Below, piece by piece: positions 25,883 to 32,895 of a stretch of DNA of 36,552 nucleotides (the first letter of the stretch is position 1; each line of letters begins with the position of its first letter). Both the position numbers and the translations under genes were made by a program. The notes under the pieces were generated by a model. That model ran no database searches, was not told where the DNA came from, and saw only the letters and a list, made by a program, of their open reading frames with translations. Source of the DNA: Pseudomonadota bacterium (GTDB taxonomy: Bacteria > Bdellovibrionota > UBA2428); contig JAGNHS010000031.1 in NCBI GenBank assembly GCA_018001635.1, forward strand, positions 1 to 36,552, written 5' to 3'.

Positions 25883-27108
25883 ACCAAATTTCTAATAAGG
25901 GGGTTCATAGTTCCAAAACGGTTAAGGTGTAAACTGGGGATTTTTATAAAGGGGACAATAGGGACTATTTGAGTGTAGATTTCTTCCATTTTTTTGAGCG
26001 ATTCAGACGATCCTCTTTGAGCTTTAATTAATAATGTGGCCATTTCGTATTGAAGCTTTTTATTGAATTTAATGACTTTAGAAAAAATGAGGGAAGCCAG
26101 ATTGGTGTAGTGAGAGGTGTCTAATGATCGCATGATGGAAAATTTTAAATCGTAGTTTTGAAAGGGTGTTTCAAAACTATCTTCTACTAGATTTACGCTG
26201 ATGTTATGCTTTTCAAGTTCATGGGCTAGTGCTGAACAGATTTCTTTATTGGGATAATAAGGATCGTAGGCGATCGTAAGATTTTCTATCTTAGAGCTGA
26301 GATTAGATTCATCCTTGTTAGTTAAAAACTCAGAAGGCAAATAATAACCATTGCTCAATGTCTTTGTGTCTAATTGACGAATGATTTTCGAAATAAAAAT
26401 TCTTAAATCTTTGGCATCTTCTTGAGCGAGTTTATCTGAAAAATCAAAATATCCTAATAGACCCACAGATTTTTTGATGGGATTTAAGCCTAAATCTTTA
26501 ATTTCATCAGTGCGAAAAAAGGGAAAAGCGGTATCGGCTGTGATGTCGATTTGACTTCGTAAAAAGCATTCTAAATTTTCTATAGGATCTTTAATGAGCT
26601 GAACTTGAAGGCGATCTAATGAATCATTGTTATTGTGTCGATTTTTTACAAAATTCATTGAGTTATTGCTATTGAGGCTACTAAAGGTCCAAGGACCGCT
26701 TGAGCTGGCACCGATGAGATTGTAGTGCATTGGCGAAAAACAGGGTGCTTTTAAAATTTGCTCCGAGAAAATCTGAGGATTTTTAAATTCGAAGAATATG
26801 GAGTCTTCATTACAGCTACTTTTGATGAGATCGCGTAAAAGGAGCTCTTTGAGAAAGGGATTGTTAGATAGCGCAAAATGAAAACCTCTTAAATAGTCTT
26901 CAGTCGAAACAGTTTCACCATTATTCCAAAAAGGAAGTTTCTCGAAAGTTACTTTTATGGATTTGGCGTCGTCACTTTTATTAAATCCAAAGTCTCCTGC
27001 GGCTTCAGCCATGGGAGTGTTGGAGAGGAGGTGTACCTGAAGACCGCTGTAATCGGAGCAATTAAAAATCGATCCAGTCTGAGGTAGGGAATCTATTGCG
27101 ATTTTCAT
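25873..27108 (-). CDS. SBP_bac_5 oligopeptide-binding-like protein without signal peptide
   Basis: 411 residues. FWNNGETVSTEDYLRGFHFAL matches the 'F.dG.pvTAeDv..sf' block of family 5 (OppA/DppA/YejA) solute-binding proteins; GPWTFSS followed by NFVKNRHNN matches the 'GPY.l......l.rN..Y' block, and the C-terminal lobe follows. The N-terminus MKIAIDSLPQTGSIFN has no hydrophobic signal sequence, and the start has AGGA at the right distance, so the protein should stay in the cytoplasm. The protein is short for the family (usually 500-600). No permease genes accompany it. It may bind the peptide or its product, to present it to enzymes, hold it for the pump, or keep it harmless. SgrR shows cytoplasmic use of this fold, but there is no DNA-binding domain here. 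Confidence 0.75.
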   Translation of the reverse strand: MKIAIDSLPQTGSIFNCSDYSGLQVHLLSNTPMAEAAGDFGFNKSDDAKSIKVTFEKLPFWNNGETVSTEDYLRGFHFALSNNPFLKELLLRDLIKSSCNEDSIFFEFKNPQIFSEQILKAPCFSPMHYNLIGASSSGPWTFSSLNSNNSMNFVKNRHNNNDSLDRLQVQLIKDPIENLECFLRSQIDITADTAFPFFRTDEIKDLGLNPIKKSVGLLGYFDFSDKLAQEDAKDLRIFISKIIRQLDTKTLSNGYYLPSEFLTNKDESNLSSKIENLTIAYDPYYPNKEICSALAHELEKHNISVNLVEDSFETPFQNYDLKFSIMRSLDTSHYTNLASLIFSKVIKFNKKLQYEMATLLIKAQRGSSESLKKMEEIYTQIVPIVPFIKIPSLHLNRFGTMNPLIRNLVCE

Positions 27109-27121
27109 TTAAGGATCCTAA

Positions 27122-28084
27122 TTATAATTTAAGTTTTTCTATGAAATTCATGCTTTGGGTGAGGTCTTTTTGGAAGTGTCCAATATAGGCCTCTTCGTTT
27201 TTCACATATTTTGAATTCTCTAAATTTTCTAGTGAATAGGCTCCATGAGATTCAGTTTCCCAGTCGGCTTTTAATTTTGATAAAGCGAGCATGGGTTTTA
27301 CAATGGTGGCTCTCACTTGCTGTTCAAAGGCTAGGAAATGTTGGTCGCTCACAAAGTTAGTGGTGAGAGATATAGTGAAGCTTTCATTTTTTACATGATG
27401 CCACCAGCCTGGAGGAAACCAAACTAAATCGCCTTCTTCAGCGACACATTCATAAACTGGGACATCTTGTTCAAAGAGTCTTTGAAGTTTTTGCTCATCA
27501 AAAACGTCATATCCATTGTGAACAAAGGGAGTGTATTTAGGGTGGACTAATCTTAAGCGTTTTGTACCCTTTATCATGGCAATGTAAGTGCTCACAAAAA
27601 ACGAATCTGTGTGAAGTGGACTTTCAACTTTGGGATGTCCAAACAAAATGGAATCCGTTTCAAAGCGAATGGCTTTTTGCACTTTGTCAGCCCAGTTTTT
27701 TTGAAAGTATTCAGGTAATAAAACATCATTTTTGAGTTCTGAATGTTCTGATTTAAAAAACCAACCCGCTGAGTACATGTCTTCGTTGTCGTCGGCCTCG
27801 CCAGCAGCAATTCGTTGGGCGCTTTCAAGATAATTTTTAATAGATAAAGTGTTTTTAGTGGAAGCTTTTTGGTAAGGATCTTTTTTATAGTTACTTAAGG
27901 GAACTTCAACGTTGCCATAATTCTTTGTGAAAAACTCTGCTGTCCATTTTTCAAATGCCGGCCAGTTCTTGACCCCACCCCTAATAACTGTTGGAAGTTC
28001 TAACGAAAGGAAACTTTTATCTGTTTTGCTCGCTTCAAGAATTAATCCGGGAAGAGTTGAATGGAATGTTGAATTTTTGCTCAT
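27122..28084 (-). CDS. JmjC/cupin_8 Fe(II)/2-oxoglutarate-dependent oxygenase
   Basis: 320 residues. Iron ligands are H158 and D160 in SPLHTDSFFVSTY and a distal His in FPPGWWHHV (H229 or H230); K175 in KGTKRLRLVHP is the likely 2-oxoglutarate anchor. The pattern is that of cupin_8/JmjC hydroxylases (FIH-like), which hydroxylate amino-acid side chains such as Arg, Asn, Asp or Lys in proteins and peptides. The start has AAGGAA and lies 85 bases after the small peptide gene, beyond a hairpin. It is the first enzyme gene of the cluster, so hydroxylation of the peptide, possibly one of the Arg residues near its C-terminus, is the obvious proposal; it has not been shown. Confidence 0.85.
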   Translation of the reverse strand: MSKNSTFHSTLPGLILEASKTDKSFLSLELPTVIRGGVKNWPAFEKWTAEFFTKNYGNVEVPLSNYKKDPYQKASTKNTLSIKNYLESAQRIAAGEADDNEDMYSAGWFFKSEHSELKNDVLLPEYFQKNWADKVQKAIRFETDSILFGHPKVESPLHTDSFFVSTYIAMIKGTKRLRLVHPKYTPFVHNGYDVFDEQKLQRLFEQDVPVYECVAEEGDLVWFPPGWWHHVKNESFTISLTTNFVSDQHFLAFEQQVRATIVKPMLALSKLKADWETESHGAYSLENLENSKYVKNEEAYIGHFQKDLTQSMNFIEKLKL

Positions 28085-28123
28085 TTGAAGTTCCTTTATG
28101 TGATTATAAAAAATATGAAGTTA

Positions 28124-28158
28124 ATTTGGAGGTAGGCTTTGGGGGCCTACCTCCAAAT
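28124..28158 (-). terminator. Strong hairpin between precursor gene and enzyme genes (attenuator)
   Basis: Perfect 14 bp arms (ATTTGGAGGTAGGC and its reverse complement) enclose a 7-base loop. On the minus strand it begins 11 bases after the precursor stop and is followed, 7 bases on, by a run of six T. It would partly end transcription or protect the short mRNA, giving much more precursor than enzymes, as is common in RiPP operons. Confidence 0.75.
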
Positions 28159-28169
28159 GAGTGAGTATT

Positions 28170-28325
28170 TTAGCAACGACGAGACGCTACGACCATGCTG
28201 ACATCACCAGACAAAGTATCGATTGCGAGAGTGATATCTTCAAATTCTCCGGAGAGGTTGAAAAGATCGGCGCTAAGTTCGTTCTTTTGAGTGTTGTTTT
28301 CTTTTGTTTGTTCTACTGTGTTCAT
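28170..28325 (-). CDS. Putative RiPP precursor peptide, 51 residues
   Basis: The minus-strand ATG (28325-28323) has AAGGAG six bases upstream. The peptide starts MNTVEQTKENNTQKN, a polar leader, continues LSADLFNLSGEFEDITLAID and ends TLSGDVSMVVASRRC before TAA. There is no signal peptide and no membrane span. The acidic, helix-prone segment ELSADLF..LSGEFEDI looks like a leader-recognition helix; the last ~8 residues, hydrophobic then basic and ending in the only Cys, look like the core. It lies alone between a sigma-54 promoter and a strong hairpin, just ahead of an oxygenase, a peptide-binding protein, an exporter and an E1-like enzyme. An antisense ORF of 63 codons over the same bases lacks a ribosome site. 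No known precursor family is recognised. Confidence 0.78.
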   Translation of the reverse strand: MNTVEQTKENNTQKNELSADLFNLSGEFEDITLAIDTLSGDVSMVVASRRC

Positions 28326-28371
28326 TTTATGCTCCTTCGGGCTCTTCTTTGAGCCGCATGTGTAAATACAA

Positions 28372-28389
28372 AAGCAATCATCGTGCCAA
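28372..28389 (-). promoter_or_regulatory. Sigma-54 (RpoN) promoter of the peptide cluster
   Basis: Read on the minus strand the sequence is TTGGCACGATGATTGCTT: TTGGCAC, five bases, TTGC. GG and GC are separated by exactly 10 bases, as required. It matches the -24/-12 consensus (YTGGCACGrNNNTTGCW) at every fixed position. Transcription would begin about 28362, giving a ~37-base leader with a small GGCTC/GAGCC hairpin just before the ribosome site. Transcription should therefore need RpoN and an NtrC-type activator. Confidence 0.85.
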
Positions 28390-28459
28390 GTGTGAGAGGC
28401 GCTATATTTGAGTTGAGCGTTTAAGTGTTTAAAAAGTGTAGGTTTTTCTGGAGAATTCG

Positions 28460-28473
28460 TCCGAAAATTCGGA
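28460..28473. promoter_or_regulatory. Inverted repeat, possible activator site
   Basis: TCCGAAAATTCGGA has 6 bp arms (TCCGAA/TTCGGA) around AA. It is about 75-85 bases upstream of the sigma-54 promoter, a normal distance for an enhancer-binding activator. It could also be part of the nupC 3' end. The remaining bases between nupC and the promoter (28390-28553) show nothing else I can name. Confidence 0.3.
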
Positions 28474-28553
28474 AAGTCTAGTTGTTGAATTTAAAGATAC
28501 TAATAAATATTCACTGTAATTAGCCAGGCCCGTTTCTTCGCGCACAATAGAAT

Positions 28554-29807
28554 TTAATAGAGTAAGCCGGCAATGCAAGCTGATATGAAGCAAGCCATGC
28601 TGCCGCCAATGACAGCCAGTATACCGAGTTTGGCTAGTGTGGGGCGCTGATTAGGGGCCAAAACTCCAATGCCCCCCAGTTGAATACCGATCGATGAAAA
28701 ATTCGCGAAACCGCAAAGAGCATAAGAAGACATAATCACGCTGCGATCAGAAAGTAAGGAACTGTCTTTTGCTAAATGCACATAAGCCACGAATTCATTG
28801 ATCATAACCTTTTCGCCGATGAGTTTGCCAACGGTTGTGGCTTCGCTCCAGGGAATTCCAATGAGCCAAGCAATGGGTCTGCAAATATGGCCCATGATGA
28901 GAGAGAAACTCACGTTTTGACTTGAGCCTAGAAAACTTCCAAGTTTTGCGAGGGCCCCATCAAAAAGTGCGAGGATCGCAATAAAAGCAATGAGCATTCC
29001 AGCTACGTTAATGGCAAGTTGAGTGCCCTCAGCGGCACCTCTTGAAATGGCTTCGATAGCGTTGGATTCAAGTTTTGTTTCAGGAATTTTTACGTTGCCC
29101 GAAGTTTTGGGTTTTTCAGTTTCGGGCATTATGATTTTTGAAATCACAAGACCTGCAACAGCCGACATGCAGCTGGCTGTGAGTAAATGGCCGGCAATAT
29201 CGGGGACTCTATCTTTGAGCATGCTGACATAAGCGGCTTCAACGCCTGCCGCTATGGTGGCCATTCCGCCCACCATTACGCAGTAAATTTCACTTTTAGT
29301 CATGTCGGCTAGATAGGGGCGAACAATTAAAGGGGCTTCGGTTTGACCTATAAAAATATTAGCAGCTCCAGAAAGTGTTTCAGCACCTGAAGTGCGCATA
29401 GTTTTTTGCATGACCCAGGCTACGGCTTTGACAACTTTTTGAAGTATCCCGAGGTGAAATAAAAGAGCCATGAGGCCAGAGAAGAAAATGATAGAGGGAA
29501 GGGCTCTGAAGGCAAAAATAAAACCCCAAGGGTCGCGGGCTTCGGCGAGAGGGCCAAATAAAAACTGTGAACCAGCAGCAGTGAATCCCACCACAGTAGA
29601 AACGAGTGTATTAAGAAATTCAAATACAAATCTAAAAACTCCCGGAATATTGTAGGCAGGAATTCCAAGAATGCAGATGGCAAATGTAAATTGAAGGAGT
29701 AAGCCCATGCCCACTTGCTTCCATTTAATAGCTTTTCTGTTTTGAGAAATCAGAGTGGCTAAGCCTAAGAAAAACAAAATTCCGAGTATGCCTACGAGTC
29801 GATTCAT
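28554..29807 (-). CDS. nupC: Concentrative nucleoside transporter (CNT/NupC family)
   Basis: 417 residues, highly hydrophobic with about 10 spans. The CNT core motifs are present: FIGQTEAPLIVRPYL and, later, MINEFVAYVHL, with SYALCGFANFSSIGIQLGG near the end. CNT proteins import nucleosides with protons or sodium across the inner membrane. It begins one base after the ftsY stop, so the two are co-transcribed. In a predator this would feed on nucleosides from degraded prey nucleic acid; together with surE and apt it suggests active nucleoside salvage, which is inference. Confidence 0.9.
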   Translation of the reverse strand: MNRLVGILGILFFLGLATLISQNRKAIKWKQVGMGLLLQFTFAICILGIPAYNIPGVFRFVFEFLNTLVSTVVGFTAAGSQFLFGPLAEARDPWGFIFAFRALPSIIFFSGLMALLFHLGILQKVVKAVAWVMQKTMRTSGAETLSGAANIFIGQTEAPLIVRPYLADMTKSEIYCVMVGGMATIAAGVEAAYVSMLKDRVPDIAGHLLTASCMSAVAGLVISKIIMPETEKPKTSGNVKIPETKLESNAIEAISRGAAEGTQLAINVAGMLIAFIAILALFDGALAKLGSFLGSSQNVSFSLIMGHICRPIAWLIGIPWSEATTVGKLIGEKVMINEFVAYVHLAKDSSLLSDRSVIMSSYALCGFANFSSIGIQLGGIGVLAPNQRPTLAKLGILAVIGGSMACFISACIAGLLY

Positions 29808-29808
29808 T

Positions 29809-30909
29809 TTATTTTATTCCCACAAGAGCGTTGCTAAAAGATTTGGGCTCAAAAGGCATCATGGCCTCGGCGTTTTCACCAAGACCCACTCTTCGAATAG
29901 GGAGTTTGGTTTTTTGGGCGACTGCAACTACGGCTCCGCCTCGAGCTGTTCCATCTAATTTTGTAAGAATAAGGCCGCTGACTTTTACAGAGGCTAAAAA
30001 TTTTTCAGCTTGGCTAATCATGTTTTGACCGGTGTTGGCGTCGAGAACAAGAAGAGTTTCGTGTGGTGCGCCTTCCAGGGCTTTGTTCATAACTCTTTTG
30101 TTTTTTTCTAGAGCTTCCATGAGCTGATTGTTGTTGTGAAGTCTTCCGGCGGAGTCACAAAGTACAAAGTCAATTTTTTTAGAACGAGCGGATTGAATGG
30201 CGTCAAACAAAACTGCGGAAGAATCGGCTCCGTCTTGGCCGCGCACACAAGGAATATTTAATCGTTGGGCCCAGGTTTCGAGTTGCTCTGAAGCGGCGGC
30301 TCTAAAAGTATCGCCCGCGGCTAGCATTACAGTGTGCCCTCGCTTGAGGAGTTCTTGGGCCATTTTGGCAATGCTCGTGGTTTTGCCAACGCCATTAACC
30401 CCAACAAACCAAATAATCGTGGGGCTATCTTCTTTTTTTTCGGGCCAGGATCCGGGAGGCGTATTCGAATTTTCTAACCAGTTAAAAAATATTTCTGCCA
30501 ATTTTTCGCGTAAAAGAACTTCACGATTTTCTTTGGAGGATTTTTGAATGTCATCCCAGGGAACTTGGGCCAAGGCTTCTTGAGTGTAGAGAATTCCAAG
30601 GTCGCTGGCTAAGCAGGCTTCCTCAACGGATTCTTGAATTTTTTGATCGGCATGACTTGAAAGGCTAAAGCGTTGACGACTTTTTTCTAGCGCAGACCAT
30701 AAAGAGTTTGTTTCTTTAAGTTCTCGATGAATTCCGAGAGAAGAAGATGTTTTTTGAGTTTTTTTTGATTTAAGAAATTTCTTAATGCCGTAAAGAGCTA
30801 TAAAAAATCCGATAACGCCAGCGACTACGATATATTGTTGAATTTGTGTGAGTTGAGCGATCTGTTCTTGCACAGCCCAAGCTATAGCGAGCCTCGGGGT
30901 CTCAAGCAA
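29809..30909 (-). CDS. ftsY: Signal recognition particle receptor FtsY
   Basis: 366 residues. The NG domain is complete: GVNGVGKTTSIAKMA (P-loop), AAGDTFRAAASEQLE, LCDSAGRLHNNN, LTKLDGTARGGA. FtsY docks SRP-bound ribosomes at the SecYEG translocon. Unusually for E. coli-type FtsY, the N-terminus has a membrane span (YIVVAGVIGFFIALYGIKKFL, about residues 25-45), followed by a short linker instead of a long acidic A domain; such anchors occur in deltaproteobacteria and actinobacteria. The start is uncertain: the longest frame begins with TTG at 30909, and a GTG 12 codons later is possible. Neither has a good ribosome site. Confidence 0.93.
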   Translation of the reverse strand: MLETPRLAIAWAVQEQIAQLTQIQQYIVVAGVIGFFIALYGIKKFLKSKKTQKTSSSLGIHRELKETNSLWSALEKSRQRFSLSSHADQKIQESVEEACLASDLGILYTQEALAQVPWDDIQKSSKENREVLLREKLAEIFFNWLENSNTPPGSWPEKKEDSPTIIWFVGVNGVGKTTSIAKMAQELLKRGHTVMLAAGDTFRAAASEQLETWAQRLNIPCVRGQDGADSSAVLFDAIQSARSKKIDFVLCDSAGRLHNNNQLMEALEKNKRVMNKALEGAPHETLLVLDANTGQNMISQAEKFLASVKVSGLILTKLDGTARGGAVVAVAQKTKLPIRRVGLGENAEAMMPFEPKSFSNALVGIK

Positions 30910-31001
30910 GAAAAAGGAGCCTTTGGAGCAAGGCGCAATTATAAAACTTAAGATCTATTGTGGTTTTCACGGGTCTAAAACTTGTTTAAAGCAATCAAAG
31001 G

Positions 31002-31020
31002 CGCTCGGGTGAGCGTTTTT
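31002..31020 (+). terminator. Small hairpin with T-run in the leader of the 31031 gene
   Basis: CGCTC (31002-31006) and GAGCG (31011-31015) flank GGGT, followed by TTTTT. The hairpin ends at the start of the GGAGG ribosome site of the next gene. It is terminator-like but sits inside the 5' leader, so it may act as an attenuator or simply border the ribosome site. Confidence 0.4.
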
Positions 31021-31030
31021 GGAGGATTCA

Positions 31031-31567
31031 ATGAAAAAAATCTTATTAGGGACTTCGAGCTTATTAATGGCTCAAATCTTGTTTGCTGGTTCGGCTCAAG
31101 TGGGTGTGGATTGCAAATCCGATAGTGGAATGACCACCGTGACGGCCACTGTGCCTGGTGATGAAACTGAATATAATGTCAGCATTACAATTAAAGATAA
31201 AAAAGGTGAAGAGCATTCTGTAAGTTACATCAAAGAGTATCAATATAAGAATCCAAATGAAGAACCCCCTTCGGCCCCTGAATTATTACTGGATGGTGAT
31301 GTAAAAGTTGTAGATGGATTTGTTTTTAAAGACAAAGCCTACGCTATTGTTATGTCAAAGGTTGTTGAAAATGGACCAGACGTTAGCAACACTCTTTATG
31401 CTATTCCTGAAACTGTAGAGTTTAAAAAAATTGGCGGTCACGAAAGAAATGTAAAATTTCGCGCAAGACTCAGTGGATTTAATCCTCGATTAGCCGATGA
31501 AAAATCGGATTATCCTTATATAGACGGACAAATCACTTTGAATTGCACTTATAGCTATTCAATTTAA
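31031..31567 (+). CDS. Small exported protein of unknown function
   Basis: 178 residues from the ATG at 31031, chosen because GGAGG lies 5 bases upstream; the frame could extend to a TTG at 31019. The signal peptide is MKKILLGTSSLLMAQILFAG. The mature part is beta-rich in character (VTATVPGDETEYNVSITIKD) with two cysteines, one near each end (VDCKS and LNCTYSYSI), that could be joined by a disulphide, suggesting a single periplasmic beta-domain. No family is recognised. It is divergent from ftsY and converges, 14 bases apart, with the response regulator gene. Confidence 0.65.
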   Translation: MKKILLGTSSLLMAQILFAGSAQVGVDCKSDSGMTTVTATVPGDETEYNVSITIKDKKGEEHSVSYIKEYQYKNPNEEPPSAPELLLDGDVKVVDGFVFKDKAYAIVMSKVVENGPDVSNTLYAIPETVEFKKIGGHERNVKFRARLSGFNPRLADEKSDYPYIDGQITLNCTYSYSI

Positions 31568-31581
31568 TTTAACGTAAAAAG

Positions 31582-32895
31582 TTATTGCCCGAGAAGGCGG
31601 TACAAAGTTCTTTCAGAAACACCGAGTAAGGCCGCGGCTTGTTTTTTGTTTCCGCCAGCAATAACAAGGGCCTCTTCGAGAGCTTGTTTTTCGCGAGTTT
31701 CGAGATCGTGAAAAGGCTGAGTGGTGTTTTCTTTTTCACCTTCGGCAAAAGCTTGAATGTGTTCGGGCAAAGATTTGGCCTGGAGAAAACCTTCTTGTCT
31801 TTCTTGGCTGGAAGATAAAACAAGCGTGGCTTCGAGTACGTTTTCAAGTTCTCTTATGTTGCCTGGCCAGTCCCATCTCCAGAGAGCGCGAAAAGCTTCT
31901 TTGGTAAATCGAAGTGGAGCAATGTGATGGCGTTCGCAAAGTTTATCGAGGAGCGCGGGTATGAGCCAAAAGAGATCTTCTTTGCGTTCTCGAATTGGAG
32001 GAATGTGTATTTCTACAACTTTGAGTCGATAGTAGAGGTCTTCTCTGAATTTTTTTTCTTCAATAAGTTGAGCAATGTTTTGATTGCTTGCTGAGAGAAT
32101 CCTCACATCGGCTTTTTGCGATTTATTGCTTCCAAGTTTGTAAAATTCTTTGTCTTGTATGAATTGTAGAAGCTTAGCTTGGAGTGGAAGACTTAAATCT
32201 GAAATTTCATCGAGAAGTAGGGTGCCTTTATCGGCAGCCATAATTTTACCTTCACGTGTGTGGCTAGCGCCAGTGAAGGCGCCTTTTTCAAAACCAAAGA
32301 GTTCACTTTCAAGAAGTTCCGCAGGAATGGCTGCACAATTGAGAGAAATAAATGGGGCCTCTTTTCGCGAAGACCAACTGTGGAGAATTCGCGAGAGATA
32401 ACTTTTTCCTGTTCCAGATTCACCCGTAAATAAAACAGAAGCTTCGGAGCTGGAAGCTCTTCTAATGAGTTCTAATATTCTCGCATAGCTTGGAGAAATT
32501 TGAGGAGATGCGGCTTGCGCAAAAGTGCTGGCCACACTTCGAGAAAGCATTTCCTCGATTTTTTCTTTTAATGTTTTCCATTTTAAAGGTTTAGCAAGTA
32601 CATCAAAGGCTCCGACTTTCATAGCTTGTACGGTGTCTTCAATAGTGCCGTAGGCAGTGACCATTAAACGTTGAACGTCTGGACGAATTTGTCGAGTGAT
32701 GCGCATGAGTTCGATGCCATTAATTTCGCCGGGCATTTTAAAGTCTGTGATTAACAATCGGATGTCTTGTTTGTCTTTTAAAATAGCAAGAGCCTCGCTG
32801 CCTGAAGACGCTTGAAGGCAGGGCCATCCTTGTCTTGTGAGAAGTTCACAGAGACTCTCTCGATTTTCAGCTTCGTCATCGACAATTAAAATCAT
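31582..32895 (-). CDS. NtrC-family sigma-54-dependent response regulator
   Basis: 437 residues. Receiver domain: DDE at 6-8, phospho-acceptor D51 (LLITDFKMPG), K102 (AKPL). Central AAA+ ATPase: Walker A GESGTGKS (158-165), the sigma-54 contact GAFTGA (205-210), Walker B LLLDE (226-230), and FREDLYYRLKVVEI. C-terminal Fis-type helix-turn-helix: GGNKKQAAALLGVSERTLYRLL. When phosphorylated it should remodel RpoN-RNA polymerase at -24/-12 promoters. It overlaps the histidine kinase gene by 4 bases, so the two are partners. The sigma-54 promoter at 28372 is a candidate target only by proximity. Confidence 0.93.
   Translation of the reverse strand: MILIVDDEAENRESLCELLTRQGWPCLQASSGSEALAILKDKQDIRLLITDFKMPGEINGIELMRITRQIRPDVQRLMVTAYGTIEDTVQAMKVGAFDVLAKPLKWKTLKEKIEEMLSRSVASTFAQAASPQISPSYARILELIRRASSSEASVLFTGESGTGKSYLSRILHSWSSRKEAPFISLNCAAIPAELLESELFGFEKGAFTGASHTREGKIMAADKGTLLLDEISDLSLPLQAKLLQFIQDKEFYKLGSNKSQKADVRILSASNQNIAQLIEEKKFREDLYYRLKVVEIHIPPIRERKEDLFWLIPALLDKLCERHHIAPLRFTKEAFRALWRWDWPGNIRELENVLEATLVLSSSQERQEGFLQAKSLPEHIQAFAEGEKENTTQPFHDLETREKQALEEALVIAGGNKKQAAALLGVSERTLYRLLGQ

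Noticed and set aside
22274..28325. Assigning the cluster as a true microcin C operon
   Set aside because: The precursor is far longer than the 7-residue MccA and lacks the C-terminal Asn; there is no MccD or MccF, and an oxygenase and SBP are added. Only a partial resemblance is claimed.
28161..28352. 63-codon + strand ORF over the precursor gene
   Set aside because: It is antisense to the precursor, has no ribosome site, and the minus-strand frame has promoter, ribosome site and hairpin in order.
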